A stretch of 64,000 nt of DNA, taken from positions 1 to 64,000 of IMG/VR virus record IMGVR_UViG_3300005581_000008; one strand, written 5' to 3'. Below are positions 54,492 through 63,830 of the stretch, in pieces. This DNA is from a virus. The notes under the pieces are model-generated. The model had not been told where the DNA came from. It saw only the letters and a program-made list of their open reading frames with translations, and did not search any database. The position numbers and the translations under genes are program-made. Numbering within the stretch: the stretch's first letter is position 1; each line of letters starts with the position of its first letter.

Positions 54492-56326
54492 TATGATCTA
54501 ATAGAATTAAACTGGTAGTTGTAACCTGCTTGTAGGTCACCATTTGCGGTTTCGTCTGCAATTGCTTCAACAGTAATATATTCTGGATCAATCTGTACGA
54601 TTTGATTTAGGGCAGAGACCACATCATATGATTCTGGTTTAACTTGCCATTCAAACACGGCTCCATCCAACGCAGTAATAATTAAATTTCTAACTACAAT
54701 TCTACCTAAATCGTAATTGATAGTTCCAATTGTAGCGTTTACAATAACTTTTTCAAAGTTAGTATTGTAGTAGTATAAACGAATATTACCCTTAGCATCA
54801 TCATCTAAAAAGTGGACTAGAGTGCTATTTGGAACAAAGAATCCAGTTGTTCCGAACACCTCACCTTGTTTACCACCATCTTGAGAAATTGGATTAATCA
54901 AATCAATAACATATTGTGCCGATACATTGTACTCAACATCATGTGGGTGACGGATCATTATACGAGTAATATTATTAACGATTGCTGGATCTGCCTGATC
55001 AATAATTCTAGTTAATTTAGAATAACGAAGAACTGAATCAAACCTTTCTAAATCATCATCATTAAATTTCATAATGGCTTCTTTTACTAGCGTTTCAATT
55101 TGTTTAGCAGATTTAGTAGTTGTTCTTGGGTTGTAGTGAACAAATGTAGTAACTTTAATATTAAAAACTTCTGGATCAACAATCTCTGGTGTGATAGAAA
55201 CTACATTTCTAGAAGCTAAAATATTGTTTCTTACAAATTCTTTTTGCAGGTTAGTTAATTTAGATGCTTCTTTTGGTTTAATACAAATAAATGTTTTTCC
55301 AAAAACTGGAGGATCATTATCCTCGCCACCCCATACAGAAACAGTTTGTGCCTCAGGCAACAATTTTAAAATAATAGCTTTATAATCATCTGGGGTAACT
55401 GCACGATTTTGAGCAGCATAGTATTTTGGTGCATTAAATTTAATTTCATCGATAGTTTCTGGTGATGCTCCACCACTTGCAATATCTATAGGGATAACAG
55501 ATAAGTTACTTCCAGCAATAACAGCCCCTGCATATGTGAAGGAAGAAGCAGTATTAGGTGCTTCTAAACTAGAGACCATGTAATCTAAAGTAACTACATT
55601 ACCAGAAGATAATGCTTTACCCAAATTGTTATTACCAAATGTTATCTCATAAAGACCATCATCGATTTCTTTAAGGAAATAACAATTAGTGATTTCTGTA
55701 ACCTCAGTTAATACCTCTGCTCTAGTAAACACTTGATACACATCTGAAGAAGCAGACTCTTGTACGCTAACAGTTAATGTATCTAAATCTGCATTGGCAT
55801 TCGGAACGATATAGCGAACACCAGCAGCAACAGTATATTTGTATTGGAGTGGTGTACCTTCTGTAAGAACCAGATTACTAAAAGTATAGTTACCTGCTGT
55901 ATTAAGAGCAACAGTAACAGCAGATCTGTTATAGAAAATATATGTTACATTATCAATAGAAGTTGTGAACTGTTGCATTCTAGGAATAGTAACAGTAGAT
56001 GGAGTGCTGGTTGGAGATGCCACAGTAGCATTAACAGTTGCTGAAGAACACTTGGCTGATCTTGGAATATATCCAAGCATTTTAGCAAGAGAAACTACAG
56101 ATGCTCGTTTGCTGGCAGAATCTAAGAATACTTCATTAACAGCTAGGTTAGTATAGATACCATTATAATGAGTATTGTAGGCTAAAACATCTAAGAGAAC
56201 AGAAAGACCAGATCCTTCAAAATCGTAATCTTGAAATTCTGTTTGTCCCTTTAAAAAGTTCTTTAAATTAGTTTTAATAGTATCAAAGTCTAACTCTGAT
56301 ACTGATATTCTTTTATTGTTTGCCAT
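54491..56326 (-). CDS. 6: Baseplate wedge protein gp6
   Basis: 611 residues (T4: 660). gp6 dimers form the inner ring of the baseplate wedge. Typical segments: DFDTIKTNLKNFLKGQTEFQDYDFEGSGLSVLLDVLAYNTHYNG at the N-terminus, AVNEVFLDSASKRASVVSLAKMLGYIPRSAKCSSA, then PKYYAAQNRAVTPDDYKAIILKLLPEAQTVSVWGGEDNDPPVFGKTFI-type core with the gp6/gpJ-like fold. It follows gp25 with no gap and ends inside the gp7-like start. Identification is secure. Confidence 0.95.
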   Translation of the reverse strand: MANNKRISVSELDFDTIKTNLKNFLKGQTEFQDYDFEGSGLSVLLDVLAYNTHYNGIYTNLAVNEVFLDSASKRASVVSLAKMLGYIPRSAKCSSATVNATVASPTSTPSTVTIPRMQQFTTSIDNVTYIFYNRSAVTVALNTAGNYTFSNLVLTEGTPLQYKYTVAAGVRYIVPNANADLDTLTVSVQESASSDVYQVFTRAEVLTEVTEITNCYFLKEIDDGLYEITFGNNNLGKALSSGNVVTLDYMVSSLEAPNTASSFTYAGAVIAGSNLSVIPIDIASGGASPETIDEIKFNAPKYYAAQNRAVTPDDYKAIILKLLPEAQTVSVWGGEDNDPPVFGKTFICIKPKEASKLTNLQKEFVRNNILASRNVVSITPEIVDPEVFNIKVTTFVHYNPRTTTKSAKQIETLVKEAIMKFNDDDLERFDSVLRYSKLTRIIDQADPAIVNNITRIMIRHPHDVEYNVSAQYVIDLINPISQDGGKQGEVFGTTGFFVPNSTLVHFLDDDAKGNIRLYYYNTNFEKVIVNATIGTINYDLGRIVVRNLIITALDGAVFEWQVKPESYDVVSALNQIVQIDPEYITVEAIADETANGDLQAGYNYQFNSIRS

Positions 56327-56719
56327 TTATCGGGTTCTCTCTAATGCTAGATCGAGAGTTATTGGTCTCTCGGTATTGATTATTTTAAATTCTAGTGATA
56401 CATATACCTCATTGGCATCGATAGAGTCATTAACTTTAACATCTATTATTTCTACTCTTGGTTCAAAGTTATTAATGACATCTATAATCGCTCTCTGTAA
56501 CATAATAGTAAACATTGGTCCAGGAAGTTCAAAGAGCAATCCTCTAATCGGTGAGCCAATCTCGCTATGGAATGGTCTTTCATAGTTTCTGGTCAACAGT
56601 AAATTTTTAATAGACTGTTTGATAGCATTGTCGTCGTATCTGCGTGAAATATCCTTAGTTACTGGGTGAGCAGTAAAATTAAGGTCGAGATCGGAAAAGA
56701 TTCTTGTATTTCTTGACAT
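56327..56719 (-). CDS. 25: Baseplate wedge protein gp25
   Basis: 130 residues (T4: 132). gp25 is the small wedge protein that binds gp6 and gp53 and starts sheath assembly. The core EIGSPIRGLLFELPGPMFTIMLQRAIIDVINNFEPR, with the conserved E-G-P motif, and the end LEFKIINTERPITLDLALERTR are diagnostic. No Shine-Dalgarno sequence is seen before the ATG; instead CCTAAATAATAAT lies immediately upstream. Confidence 0.95.
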   Translation of the reverse strand: MSRNTRIFSDLDLNFTAHPVTKDISRRYDDNAIKQSIKNLLLTRNYERPFHSEIGSPIRGLLFELPGPMFTIMLQRAIIDVINNFEPRVEIIDVKVNDSIDANEVYVSLEFKIINTERPITLDLALERTR

Positions 56720-56733
56720 ATTATTATTTAGGT

Positions 56734-57036
56734 TTATTCTATGAATGAGTTGGTCGAACCTTCAGCTATTGCATCTCCGCACTGGATATTATCACCGATC
56801 CTAGCTGCTTTTTTACCTTCGATATATGTTTTACTGGCTCCACTACTAGGAATACGAATATCTGAATTGTGTGTAGTTATACCACAAGTATGCGCAGCAA
56901 ATTTACAATTAGAATCAACTACTGCAGCTAGTTTCCCATTAAAGAAAGTCTTAGCCACAGGTGTAGTTATTAAGTTGGTTGGAGCGAAACAACCATGCCC
57001 TGTGGACATGTCACCTAGTCTACTTACTGCTGGCAT
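56734..57036 (-). CDS. 5.4: PAAR-type membrane-piercing tip protein (gp5.4-like)
   Basis: 100 residues (T4 gp5.4: 97). This is the PAAR cone that caps the central needle and holds a metal ion. SRLGDMSTGHGCF at the N-terminus, KFAAHTCGITTHNSD in the middle and ARIGDNIQCGDAIAEGSTNSFIE at the end give the PAAR pattern with metal-ligand His/Cys residues. It overlaps an unknown gene by 17 bases. Located next to the hub gp5 gene, as expected. Confidence 0.93.
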   Translation of the reverse strand: MPAVSRLGDMSTGHGCFAPTNLITTPVAKTFFNGKLAAVVDSNCKFAAHTCGITTHNSDIRIPSSGASKTYIEGKKAARIGDNIQCGDAIAEGSTNSFIE

Positions 57037-57550
57037 ATGACACCAATTCTTTTAAATTTAACATTCCTGGAGTCCAGTTTAGGTCTTGGGCTAGTATAGT
57101 ATAAGTTTGAGAAGCTACTACGGTATTTGGAACTAAAGGGTCATATGCTTCTGCAAGATAAGTGAATGTTCGACTTCTTGTAGTATCAGCTTTAAATGAA
57201 ATAACCTGATATACATTGGATCTACTAACAGCGTCAAATACTCCAGCGTTTTCTCCAAGAGTCGTTATGGTAGTAAAAGATCCGTCCTCTGCTCTAGTAG
57301 TAAGACTATCATTAAAAATACCTTTATAATATCCACTAACAGTTCCAGGATTTCCAGCAGCAAATGTTATACTGTTTGGATTAGTTTCTTGAGGAATTAT
57401 ACGAACATTATAGTATGTAGGTGCGCCAGCCTCAACTGGTGGAATTGCAAGAGGATCTCCTGCAGCACCCTCAACATAATATTGTACTGTATGGCTAAAG
57501 GAAGCCAGTTCAGCATGAGTACCTAGTAGTGTTTCAGTTGGAACCCACAT
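57020..57550 (-). CDS. Unknown protein between gp5 and PAAR (176 aa)
   Basis: I do not recognise a family. 176 residues, beta-rich, with one Trp-Val-Pro start (MWVPTETLLGTHAELASFSHTVQYYV) and strands such as YYNVRIIPQETNPNSITFAAG and VYQVISFKADTTRSRTFTYLAEAYD. No Cys. It starts one base inside the gp5 stop and overlaps the PAAR gene by 17 bases, so it is translated with the central hub proteins. A role in the tail tip (needle shaft or hub adaptor) follows from the location only. Confidence 0.72.
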   Translation of the reverse strand: MWVPTETLLGTHAELASFSHTVQYYVEGAAGDPLAIPPVEAGAPTYYNVRIIPQETNPNSITFAAGNPGTVSGYYKGIFNDSLTTRAEDGSFTTITTLGENAGVFDAVSRSNVYQVISFKADTTRSRTFTYLAEAYDPLVPNTVVASQTYTILAQDLNWTPGMLNLKELVSYASSK

Positions 57551-60500
57551 TATGCAGGTTTCTTATGTGGAGGACAAGTTGCCAATAAAACAAAGCCTTT
57601 GCCTCTAAATGCTTGGGCATCATGATTTACCATTGTGAACGCTTGTTTTTTTCTACCTTTCATTTTGTAAGAACAGTGAATCCAGTTTTCAAACGGATGA
57701 TTATACTCAAGTATAAGCTGGTCATATGGAACAACCTTTTCTAGCTTGACACAATACTCATATGTTTTATCAAATTTAGGAGCAAGCATAATTCCAATGT
57801 CAACAGCGCATCCCTTTGGATGATCCGATGACTTAGATTCATTTTTAACAACACCTCTTAAACGATATCCAGAATTAATCTTCCATTGTTTTTTATACCC
57901 ACCAATACCACCTGGAAGAACATCAAGCGCAGGTTCCAATACATTCTGAGCAAGCATAGCCATATTACAAATAATTTCTTGAACTTTGTATAATCTTTCT
58001 GGTCCGTCCTTAGTTTCTCTTAACATTTGATCAACTAATTTATGGTTGCCAGTTGTACCACCATCGATTAGCATACCAAGAGTAAAGTTTTTCGATAGAC
58101 GGAAGTCATCAGTAAAGTTTGTAGTACCGTAAATAATTTTGCAGTCTACAGGAACTTCTTTAGCGTTTGCAGATGGTTTAGTTATTGGAGTGGCATCTAC
58201 TCCAAGCGGTGGAGGAGCATTAACAACACCTTCAGTTCTAGCGGTTTGATGTGTTGCTGCTCTACCTTCTGGTGTTTCTGCAATATCAGGTGTTTCAACT
58301 ACTGCTTTATCTTCAAATTGTCTTTGTGGTGGAACAGTATAAGGAACAACTGCATTAAACGGAGAACCTTTTGCTGGTGGAGTTAATGCAACATTTTCTA
58401 CAGCTGTAGCTGCAGCTGCTCCATTACCAAATTGCCCCTCAGAATAATCCATACTGGTTTTTCCGCCAGAAAGATAATTCGCAGCACCTTCGGATTGTAC
58501 ATTAACTGTAGATCCTTTAAGACTTAACGCAGAAACTGCTTGCATATTAAATGCTGCTTGAGATTTAACATTGACACTACCAGCATCAATACTTAAAGCA
58601 CCCACAACTTTAACCTTCATATCATTACCAACTGCTAATGTTAAATCACCAGCAATACCAATATCAGCATTAGTACCAACTCTCACTGTTGCATTATTTT
58701 CAACATGAATATTCGCATCTGTTCTTGCATAAATGTTTGTATTACCTTCTACAGTAATATTTAATTCACCATCTACGCTGACGCAACCATTTCTTTCCAT
58801 GATGATAAAATTATCACCAACAATATAATTAACTTGCGTTCCAGTAGGATCAATTTCAGTGAATGTACCAGAGCGGTGATAAGTATGAATTCTTTCATAT
58901 CCTGGGGTATCATCAAACTCTTGAATATGCCCAGACTCAGTCTCAAGAACTTTATTGTATGGATACTGTGCGCCATATGTTGATAATGGTTGATCCCAAG
59001 ATCCTAGGTCAAGTGCTTTCGGAACAGTTAATTTACGAATCACATCTTTTTTATTAACAACAGTACCATCAATAATACCACGAGCTAATCTATTTGTATC
59101 TGGTTCACCAATATAAGCTAATAGTGGATATTTGTTATTTGGGTCTCTAAATCCAGTATTAATAGAACCAGATTTTATACTCTCATCCGATGGTCTTGGT
59201 GTTGGATCTTTAGTGTCTTTTGGAGGTTGTGGCACTGGTGCACCAGCACTTTTTTCAGTTCCACCTTCTGCAACTGCTCCATAAAAATATTCATAGTATG
59301 TTTTTTTAAGTTCAGCAATATCAGGAGAGTTAACACCCACACCTTTTTTTGCTGCATAAAAATAATCAGGATGTTTTGAAGGAGGAACACCCTTGGATGT
59401 TCGATCTTTAATATAAAGAGCAGCAATTACTGCACCGACATTGATGTCATCGCCAAGAGAATCTGGATTGTTAACAAGATCAATTTTAATTCCATATGCT
59501 AATGCTTGCTGTTGGTACTTGGTATAGTTCGCACGACCAGTTAATTGAATAAAACCTCTACCGTAATATTTTCCACCATCAGCATCATTTAGGTTTCCTA
59601 ACTGGTTTGACATACCTCTTTTTGTAGTGCCATAAGCCCATGAGAAGAATTGTTCTCGTGTGATACCTTTTTTGGTAGCGTTTGAATATTTTGCAACATC
59701 ATCTGGTGTGGCAAAAGAAAAGATTTCCTTTAACCTTTTTTCATCATAATTAAAAAATTCTTTTCGTTGAATCCATCTAGACTCACCGCCAGCAATAGCA
59801 AGGATAGAACACTTTTGTTCTTTAGTTGTCAATCCAACTTTGTCACATGCAGCGATAATGGCTTTAATACCTGCCGTAGAAAGTGCTACATTATCTGAAG
59901 ATTTTTTAGGTGGTACTGTTGGAATTACATCATTGGTTGATGAAGATTTAACAGGTGATGCTATGGCTGATCCAGTAGTGACTGGTGTTCCATCTCCAGA
60001 TCTAACTATTGTGCCGTCACCAGTTCTTAGTGCAGTATCATATACTTTACTTTCAGCAACTGCAGATAAATTAGTTGGTGCTGCTTCGAACGATATAATA
60101 TTTTCTTCAAGTTTAATAACTGGTTTACTAATAGTTATTTTTGTTCCACTATCGATTGACACAATAGTAGAGTCAGAAGGAATACCAAAACCTATCACCT
60201 TCATGTTAGGTTTTAGTTGTGTTGTTAAATTATTTGATCCATTTTCTGGATCAAAGAAAGTTAATTGTTTACCATTAGTTGGTCCAGGAACAGTTCTTAA
60301 TTTTAGATCTGTAAGTTTAACGGAAGCAGTAATAGATCCATTATCATCTGCGTCAACAGGTAAGGGTGAACTTGGAATACCACCAAGTGTTCCTAAAAGA
60401 ATGGGTTGTTGTTTATCATCATCAGCAAATATAATAATAACCGATGTGCCTTCAACTGGACCAACAGGAGATTGTCCAATTCCATTCATCGCTGCAGAAG

Positions 60501-60648
60501 TAACTGGCTGAACGGGAACTGCCCATGGAAGATCTGCTGTAGGTAGCTGAGATTTATCGTGAGTGTGCAATCCTACAACTCTGACTTGACATCGCCCAAG
60601 TCTTAGTGGATCACTTCTATTTTCTACGACACCATAGTAAAAATTCAT
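57550..60648 (-). CDS. 5: Baseplate hub gp5 with GH19 and M15 hydrolase domains
   Basis: 1032 residues (T4: 575). Residues about 1-95 are the gp5 OB-fold (NFYYGVVENRSDPLRLGRCQVRVVG, TSVIIIFADDDKQQPILLGTLGG). Residues about 260-455 are a glycoside hydrolase family 19 domain (IAGGESRWIQRKEFFNYDEKRL with Glu289, and YYGRGFIQLTGRANYTKYQQ) instead of the T4 lysozyme domain. Residues about 570-745 form the needle beta-helix (repeated VxGxxxIxVxxN). Residues about 835-1010 are an M15 D-Ala-D-Ala carboxypeptidase-like domain: SGYRLRG, SSDHPKGCAVDIG (His943, Asp950) and WIHCS (His991). The combination would cut glycan and peptide parts of the cell wall. Confidence 0.92.
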   Translation of the reverse strand: MNFYYGVVENRSDPLRLGRCQVRVVGLHTHDKSQLPTADLPWAVPVQPVTSAAMNGIGQSPVGPVEGTSVIIIFADDDKQQPILLGTLGGIPSSPLPVDADDNGSITASVKLTDLKLRTVPGPTNGKQLTFFDPENGSNNLTTQLKPNMKVIGFGIPSDSTIVSIDSGTKITISKPVIKLEENIISFEAAPTNLSAVAESKVYDTALRTGDGTIVRSGDGTPVTTGSAIASPVKSSSTNDVIPTVPPKKSSDNVALSTAGIKAIIAACDKVGLTTKEQKCSILAIAGGESRWIQRKEFFNYDEKRLKEIFSFATPDDVAKYSNATKKGITREQFFSWAYGTTKRGMSNQLGNLNDADGGKYYGRGFIQLTGRANYTKYQQQALAYGIKIDLVNNPDSLGDDINVGAVIAALYIKDRTSKGVPPSKHPDYFYAAKKGVGVNSPDIAELKKTYYEYFYGAVAEGGTEKSAGAPVPQPPKDTKDPTPRPSDESIKSGSINTGFRDPNNKYPLLAYIGEPDTNRLARGIIDGTVVNKKDVIRKLTVPKALDLGSWDQPLSTYGAQYPYNKVLETESGHIQEFDDTPGYERIHTYHRSGTFTEIDPTGTQVNYIVGDNFIIMERNGCVSVDGELNITVEGNTNIYARTDANIHVENNATVRVGTNADIGIAGDLTLAVGNDMKVKVVGALSIDAGSVNVKSQAAFNMQAVSALSLKGSTVNVQSEGAANYLSGGKTSMDYSEGQFGNGAAAATAVENVALTPPAKGSPFNAVVPYTVPPQRQFEDKAVVETPDIAETPEGRAATHQTARTEGVVNAPPPLGVDATPITKPSANAKEVPVDCKIIYGTTNFTDDFRLSKNFTLGMLIDGGTTGNHKLVDQMLRETKDGPERLYKVQEIICNMAMLAQNVLEPALDVLPGGIGGYKKQWKINSGYRLRGVVKNESKSSDHPKGCAVDIGIMLAPKFDKTYEYCVKLEKVVPYDQLILEYNHPFENWIHCSYKMKGRKKQAFTMVNHDAQAFRGKGFVLLATCPPHKKPA

Positions 60649-61925
60649 TATTTTGCCCTGTTCATATCAATCATTGATGATTCTTTAATAACTTCCATAT
60701 AACACTCATGTTTTTCTCTATCAATGTAATGGTTTATTGCTGCGATAATATAATTACCTGAAAACATTTTATCTGTTGTATCTTTATCTGCTTTTGATAG
60801 TGGTTCAATTTTCTTAAGATCTAGAGCAATTTTCAACCCAACAGTATAATCACATCTTCCAGGAACTGTAATATTTAATTTATTAGCTTCCGACAATTTT
60901 AATAAAGATATTCTTTCCTGATTAGTCTTTGCATTTGTCACATCTTCAAAACCATTAAAATTTCCATAATCTTTTGGAAAATTTATAATCCTTGAGTTAG
61001 CCCTAAAAATTGCACGATCTGAATTTATTGCATATTTATTAAGGTGTTTCTGTTTATCAAATTTTTGAAACATATTATAATTTTTTGCAGAATATGTTTT
61101 CTTAACTACATCATATGATACTTGTCTAGAAGATAGCATTCCAGTTCTAATACGATCCATATAATCGAACGCTACTGGAATGCTAATCTCAAGAATTCTT
61201 TTAAAGTCTTCTGTGGTATTTCTAACACTTCCACCACCTGGACGATCATCACGAGTATATTTGTCATATACAAATGACGCAAATGTTGCATTTGCATAAA
61301 GAGTTTCTAAAGTCATAAAATAGAATCCATCTCTGTTCTCAAAAAAGATATAGCTGGGTGAGCCATTTTTATTAACAGCTTGGGCAGCTAGATACTGAAT
61401 ATTCTCAACTGGACTCCAGTAATTTGAAATGTATTTTGTATTATTAGAAGTTTCTTCTACATAGACCTTCTTAGTAGTTTCTAAACCATATGTTTTATCT
61501 GTTAAGAATGGTTTGATCAGTTTAGATATCTGGTCACCAAATACTTTGCTAAGTTTCTTATTTAAATCTACTACTGCTTCTACAGAAATAAAATGTAATT
61601 GATATACTACTGATTTATCACCAGTCATCTCTCTACTGGTCATTTTGTAAATATAATATTTACCTTTAATGTTATTTTCTTTTAAAGTGGGAGTACTAAT
61701 TTCTAGTTCAAGAAATTCTTCACCAATAAATGGGAAAAGATTAACTAAGTCAATTGAGTCTTTAAGAATTAAACTGCCAGTAATAAATGGCGAAAATAAA
61801 TCCTCATAGTATTGCACATTAATAACTTGTGCGCCAACATCTTGATAAAAACCCTTTGGGGTAATTATTCTAACTTTATCGATGCTGACATCGCCAGCAA
61901 ATCGCAGTACTGAACTAGGTTTCAT
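60648..61925 (-). CDS. 27: Baseplate hub protein, gp27-like (425 aa)
   Basis: 425 residues (T4 gp27: 391). It is adjacent to gp5 and gp53 where the hub trimer is expected. The N-terminal NVQYYEDLFSPFITGSLILKDSIDLVNLFPFIGEEFLELEI is a tube-like hub domain; the last segment KMFSGNYIIAAINHYIDREKHECYMEVIKES resembles the C-terminal hub domain of contractile tails. No Cys cluster. It is probably gp27 in function, although I assign it by position, fold-like pattern and length. Confidence 0.75.
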   Translation of the reverse strand: MKPSSVLRFAGDVSIDKVRIITPKGFYQDVGAQVINVQYYEDLFSPFITGSLILKDSIDLVNLFPFIGEEFLELEISTPTLKENNIKGKYYIYKMTSREMTGDKSVVYQLHFISVEAVVDLNKKLSKVFGDQISKLIKPFLTDKTYGLETTKKVYVEETSNNTKYISNYWSPVENIQYLAAQAVNKNGSPSYIFFENRDGFYFMTLETLYANATFASFVYDKYTRDDRPGGGSVRNTTEDFKRILEISIPVAFDYMDRIRTGMLSSRQVSYDVVKKTYSAKNYNMFQKFDKQKHLNKYAINSDRAIFRANSRIINFPKDYGNFNGFEDVTNAKTNQERISLLKLSEANKLNITVPGRCDYTVGLKIALDLKKIEPLSKADKDTTDKMFSGNYIIAAINHYIDREKHECYMEVIKESSMIDMNRAK

Positions 61926-62677
61926 TACAATAGATCTTTATAGTCATTCAAAATGATGTTTATAATTCGTGGAGATATTAATTTTATTCTGCGTTTCGCT
62001 TCATTATTATTTTGAAACCAAATTAAGTTAGTCACAGAAACTGCGCCAGCTGTACCTGAGTTAACTACAAAACCTGCAGCATTCTCATAATGATGAATAT
62101 AGTTTTCTCTATTAGTTGTTTCTATTGTTAGGGTTGTTCCAGATGTTACTATTGGTACATAAGATATAGCAAATTTAAATGTATTTTCTGTTACTTCAGT
62201 TACAGTAAATGTTCCATTAGGAACTGTTACAGTCGAACCAGTTGTTGTTAGAGATAATGCACCACCAGTAACAGTAACTGTAGTAGTAGGGCTAACTAAT
62301 ATTCCATGTAGTGGAGCAGTAACAGTAATCTTTCCGCTAGAATATACCCAACTTGTTGCAGTAATTGTAGGATTGAATATAGCCTTAGCTGCACTAATAC
62401 AATTATTATCTGTTAGTGGCCAATCGCTTAGATAATCATATCTCTGATTTGCCAACATTAAAATCCAATGATATTCTGGGTCTCCATAAACTCGTTCTGC
62501 TACAATTTCTGGAGTATCTCCATCCATAATATCATATTCGTCAAAGACTGCAATGTTATCTAATACTTCTTTTCTGAAACGAACATTCCTAGTTATATCT
62601 TTAACTATGTGAGTTTTAGTTTTAAAATCACCATATTTAAAATCGTATAAGAATACTGGAAATTCTTTAAAGTACAT
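61925..62677 (-). CDS. 53: Baseplate wedge protein gp53 with inserted module
   Basis: 250 residues (T4: 196). It joins adjacent wedges. The gp53 core is at the N-terminus: VRFRKEVLDNIAVFDEYDIMDGDTPEIVAERVYGDPEYHWILML. Residues about 102-188 are an insert of the HG-type module (ITVTAPLHGILVSPTTTVTVTGG, NGTFTVTEVTENTFKF). The end NNNEAKRRIKLISPRIINII is typical again. It overlaps both neighbours by one base. Confidence 0.9.
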   Translation of the reverse strand: MYFKEFPVFLYDFKYGDFKTKTHIVKDITRNVRFRKEVLDNIAVFDEYDIMDGDTPEIVAERVYGDPEYHWILMLANQRYDYLSDWPLTDNNCISAAKAIFNPTITATSWVYSSGKITVTAPLHGILVSPTTTVTVTGGALSLTTTGSTVTVPNGTFTVTEVTENTFKFAISYVPIVTSGTTLTIETTNRENYIHHYENAAGFVVNSGTAGAVSVTNLIWFQNNNEAKRRIKLISPRIINIILNDYKDLL

Positions 62678-63789
62678 TATAGACCATCCTCAATCTTATC
62701 TTTGGTTAATAGAGCCAACTCACGGAATGACATCTGAACATTAATCTGTGTGGGCATGCCGTTATCGAATGTAGTAAAATTACCATTTGGAGTATAGTTG
62801 ATACTCATCTCAGTCAATACACATGATGTGTGGCGATGTATATGTGTATTTTCTAATCCACCCTGATAATAGAAGATATCAAATTCAGATGGATATATGT
62901 AAACAAAATTATTTGCATCTTTAAATTCAGGATGCATGTGGTATTTAAATTGTTGAATAATTCTTAATACATTTTCTGCTTCGCCAGAACTTCTAGGAAA
63001 GAACTGGTATTCGAACTGGAATGTTCTAAAATCTACACCTTTAAATACTTGTTCTTTCTTTGGGTTTGCAGCTAAGCCTGTAGCTGCAGAGTTTGCGGCA
63101 GAATTTGGTCCTTTTGATAACATCAAGTTAGTTACCATAGCCTGTGCTGGATCAGCTAAATCTTTAATCTTACCACCACTGCTTGTTGCTTTTAAAATCT
63201 CTTCAATACCAGAAGTTGCCATTGCCATCGCTAAAGTGTCTTCTTCACTCCACTGCATTCCATAGCGAATTTGAAGCTGGTTTGGAATATGTAATGCGAT
63301 GGCAGTCTTTAATCTTTTCTGTGCTCGTGAAGCAGTGGCTGCATAGTTAGCTGTTGCTGCAGCACCGACTGTAGATAGTGCAGCTACACCACCTGAAACA
63401 CCACCTGCTCCTAGGGCTTTACCTAATAGCGCACCACCAACATTTAATCCTGCGTTGGCTGCGAATAGTTCTGTGGTTGATACATCTGTGGCAATCAAAT
63501 CTCCACGATCTCTTGGAGTAATCTCTTTAACAAATAGATCTTCATTATCTTGTTTACCAAGTTTAGAGTCTACTTGAACATTGATGTAAAATACTACATA
63601 GTTACCACCATATATTCCTGTTGGCGATAGCAAATCGTCTGGGTAAGAAAATTGCTCAGTATTGTACTTATTAGAAAACTCTGATGGATTTTTTCCACGA
63701 CTTCCGTACTTTATACCACCTTTTAGTGGTATAGACTGAGGTCCAGAATCAGTAATGCTGGCTAAACTTGCGTCTGGGTCAAATGCCAT
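62677..63789 (-). CDS. Baseplate tail-tube cap/initiator protein (gp48/gp54-like)
   Basis: 370 residues (T4 gp48: 364). FRTFQFEYQFFPRSSGEAENVLRIIQQFKYHMHPEF and FVYIYPSEFDIFYYQGG are typical of the gp48/gp54 tube-initiation pair, which closes the baseplate and nucleates the tail tube. Residues about 115-165 are a Gly/Ala-rich stretch (NVGGALLGKALGAGGVSGGVAAL) that may be internal. I cannot decide between gp48 and gp54 from the sequence alone. It is the first minus-strand gene and starts behind CTAAATA with AGGAAA as ribosome site. Confidence 0.8.
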   Translation of the reverse strand: MAFDPDASLASITDSGPQSIPLKGGIKYGSRGKNPSEFSNKYNTEQFSYPDDLLSPTGIYGGNYVVFYINVQVDSKLGKQDNEDLFVKEITPRDRGDLIATDVSTTELFAANAGLNVGGALLGKALGAGGVSGGVAALSTVGAAATANYAATASRAQKRLKTAIALHIPNQLQIRYGMQWSEEDTLAMAMATSGIEEILKATSSGGKIKDLADPAQAMVTNLMLSKGPNSAANSAATGLAANPKKEQVFKGVDFRTFQFEYQFFPRSSGEAENVLRIIQQFKYHMHPEFKDANNFVYIYPSEFDIFYYQGGLENTHIHRHTSCVLTEMSINYTPNGNFTTFDNGMPTQINVQMSFRELALLTKDKIEDGL

Positions 63790-63805
63790 GTTTTTTTTCC
63801 TAGGA

Positions 63806-63812
63806 CTAAATA
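63806..63812 (+). promoter_or_regulatory. Late promoter-like CTAAATA for the gp4-like gene
   Basis: Plus strand GGACTAAATAGTTGG, 28 bases before the gp4-like ATG. It faces the minus-strand element at 63831, so the two divergent transcripts would overlap at their 5' ends. Confidence 0.5.
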
Positions 63813-63830
63813 GTTGGTTAATACTTATAT

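Noticed and set aside
56725-56731. CTAAATA as the promoter of gp25
   Set aside because: It is only 5-6 bases before the ATG, leaving no leader or ribosome site. It could only serve a leaderless message or the downstream gp6 gene.
59840-60511. Long plus-strand open frame of 223 codons opposite the gp5 gene
   Set aside because: It lies antisense to the clearly coding gp5 N-terminal and GH19 regions, has low-complexity composition (Pro, Val, Leu, Ser) and no ribosome site. It mirrors the strand bias of the real gene.
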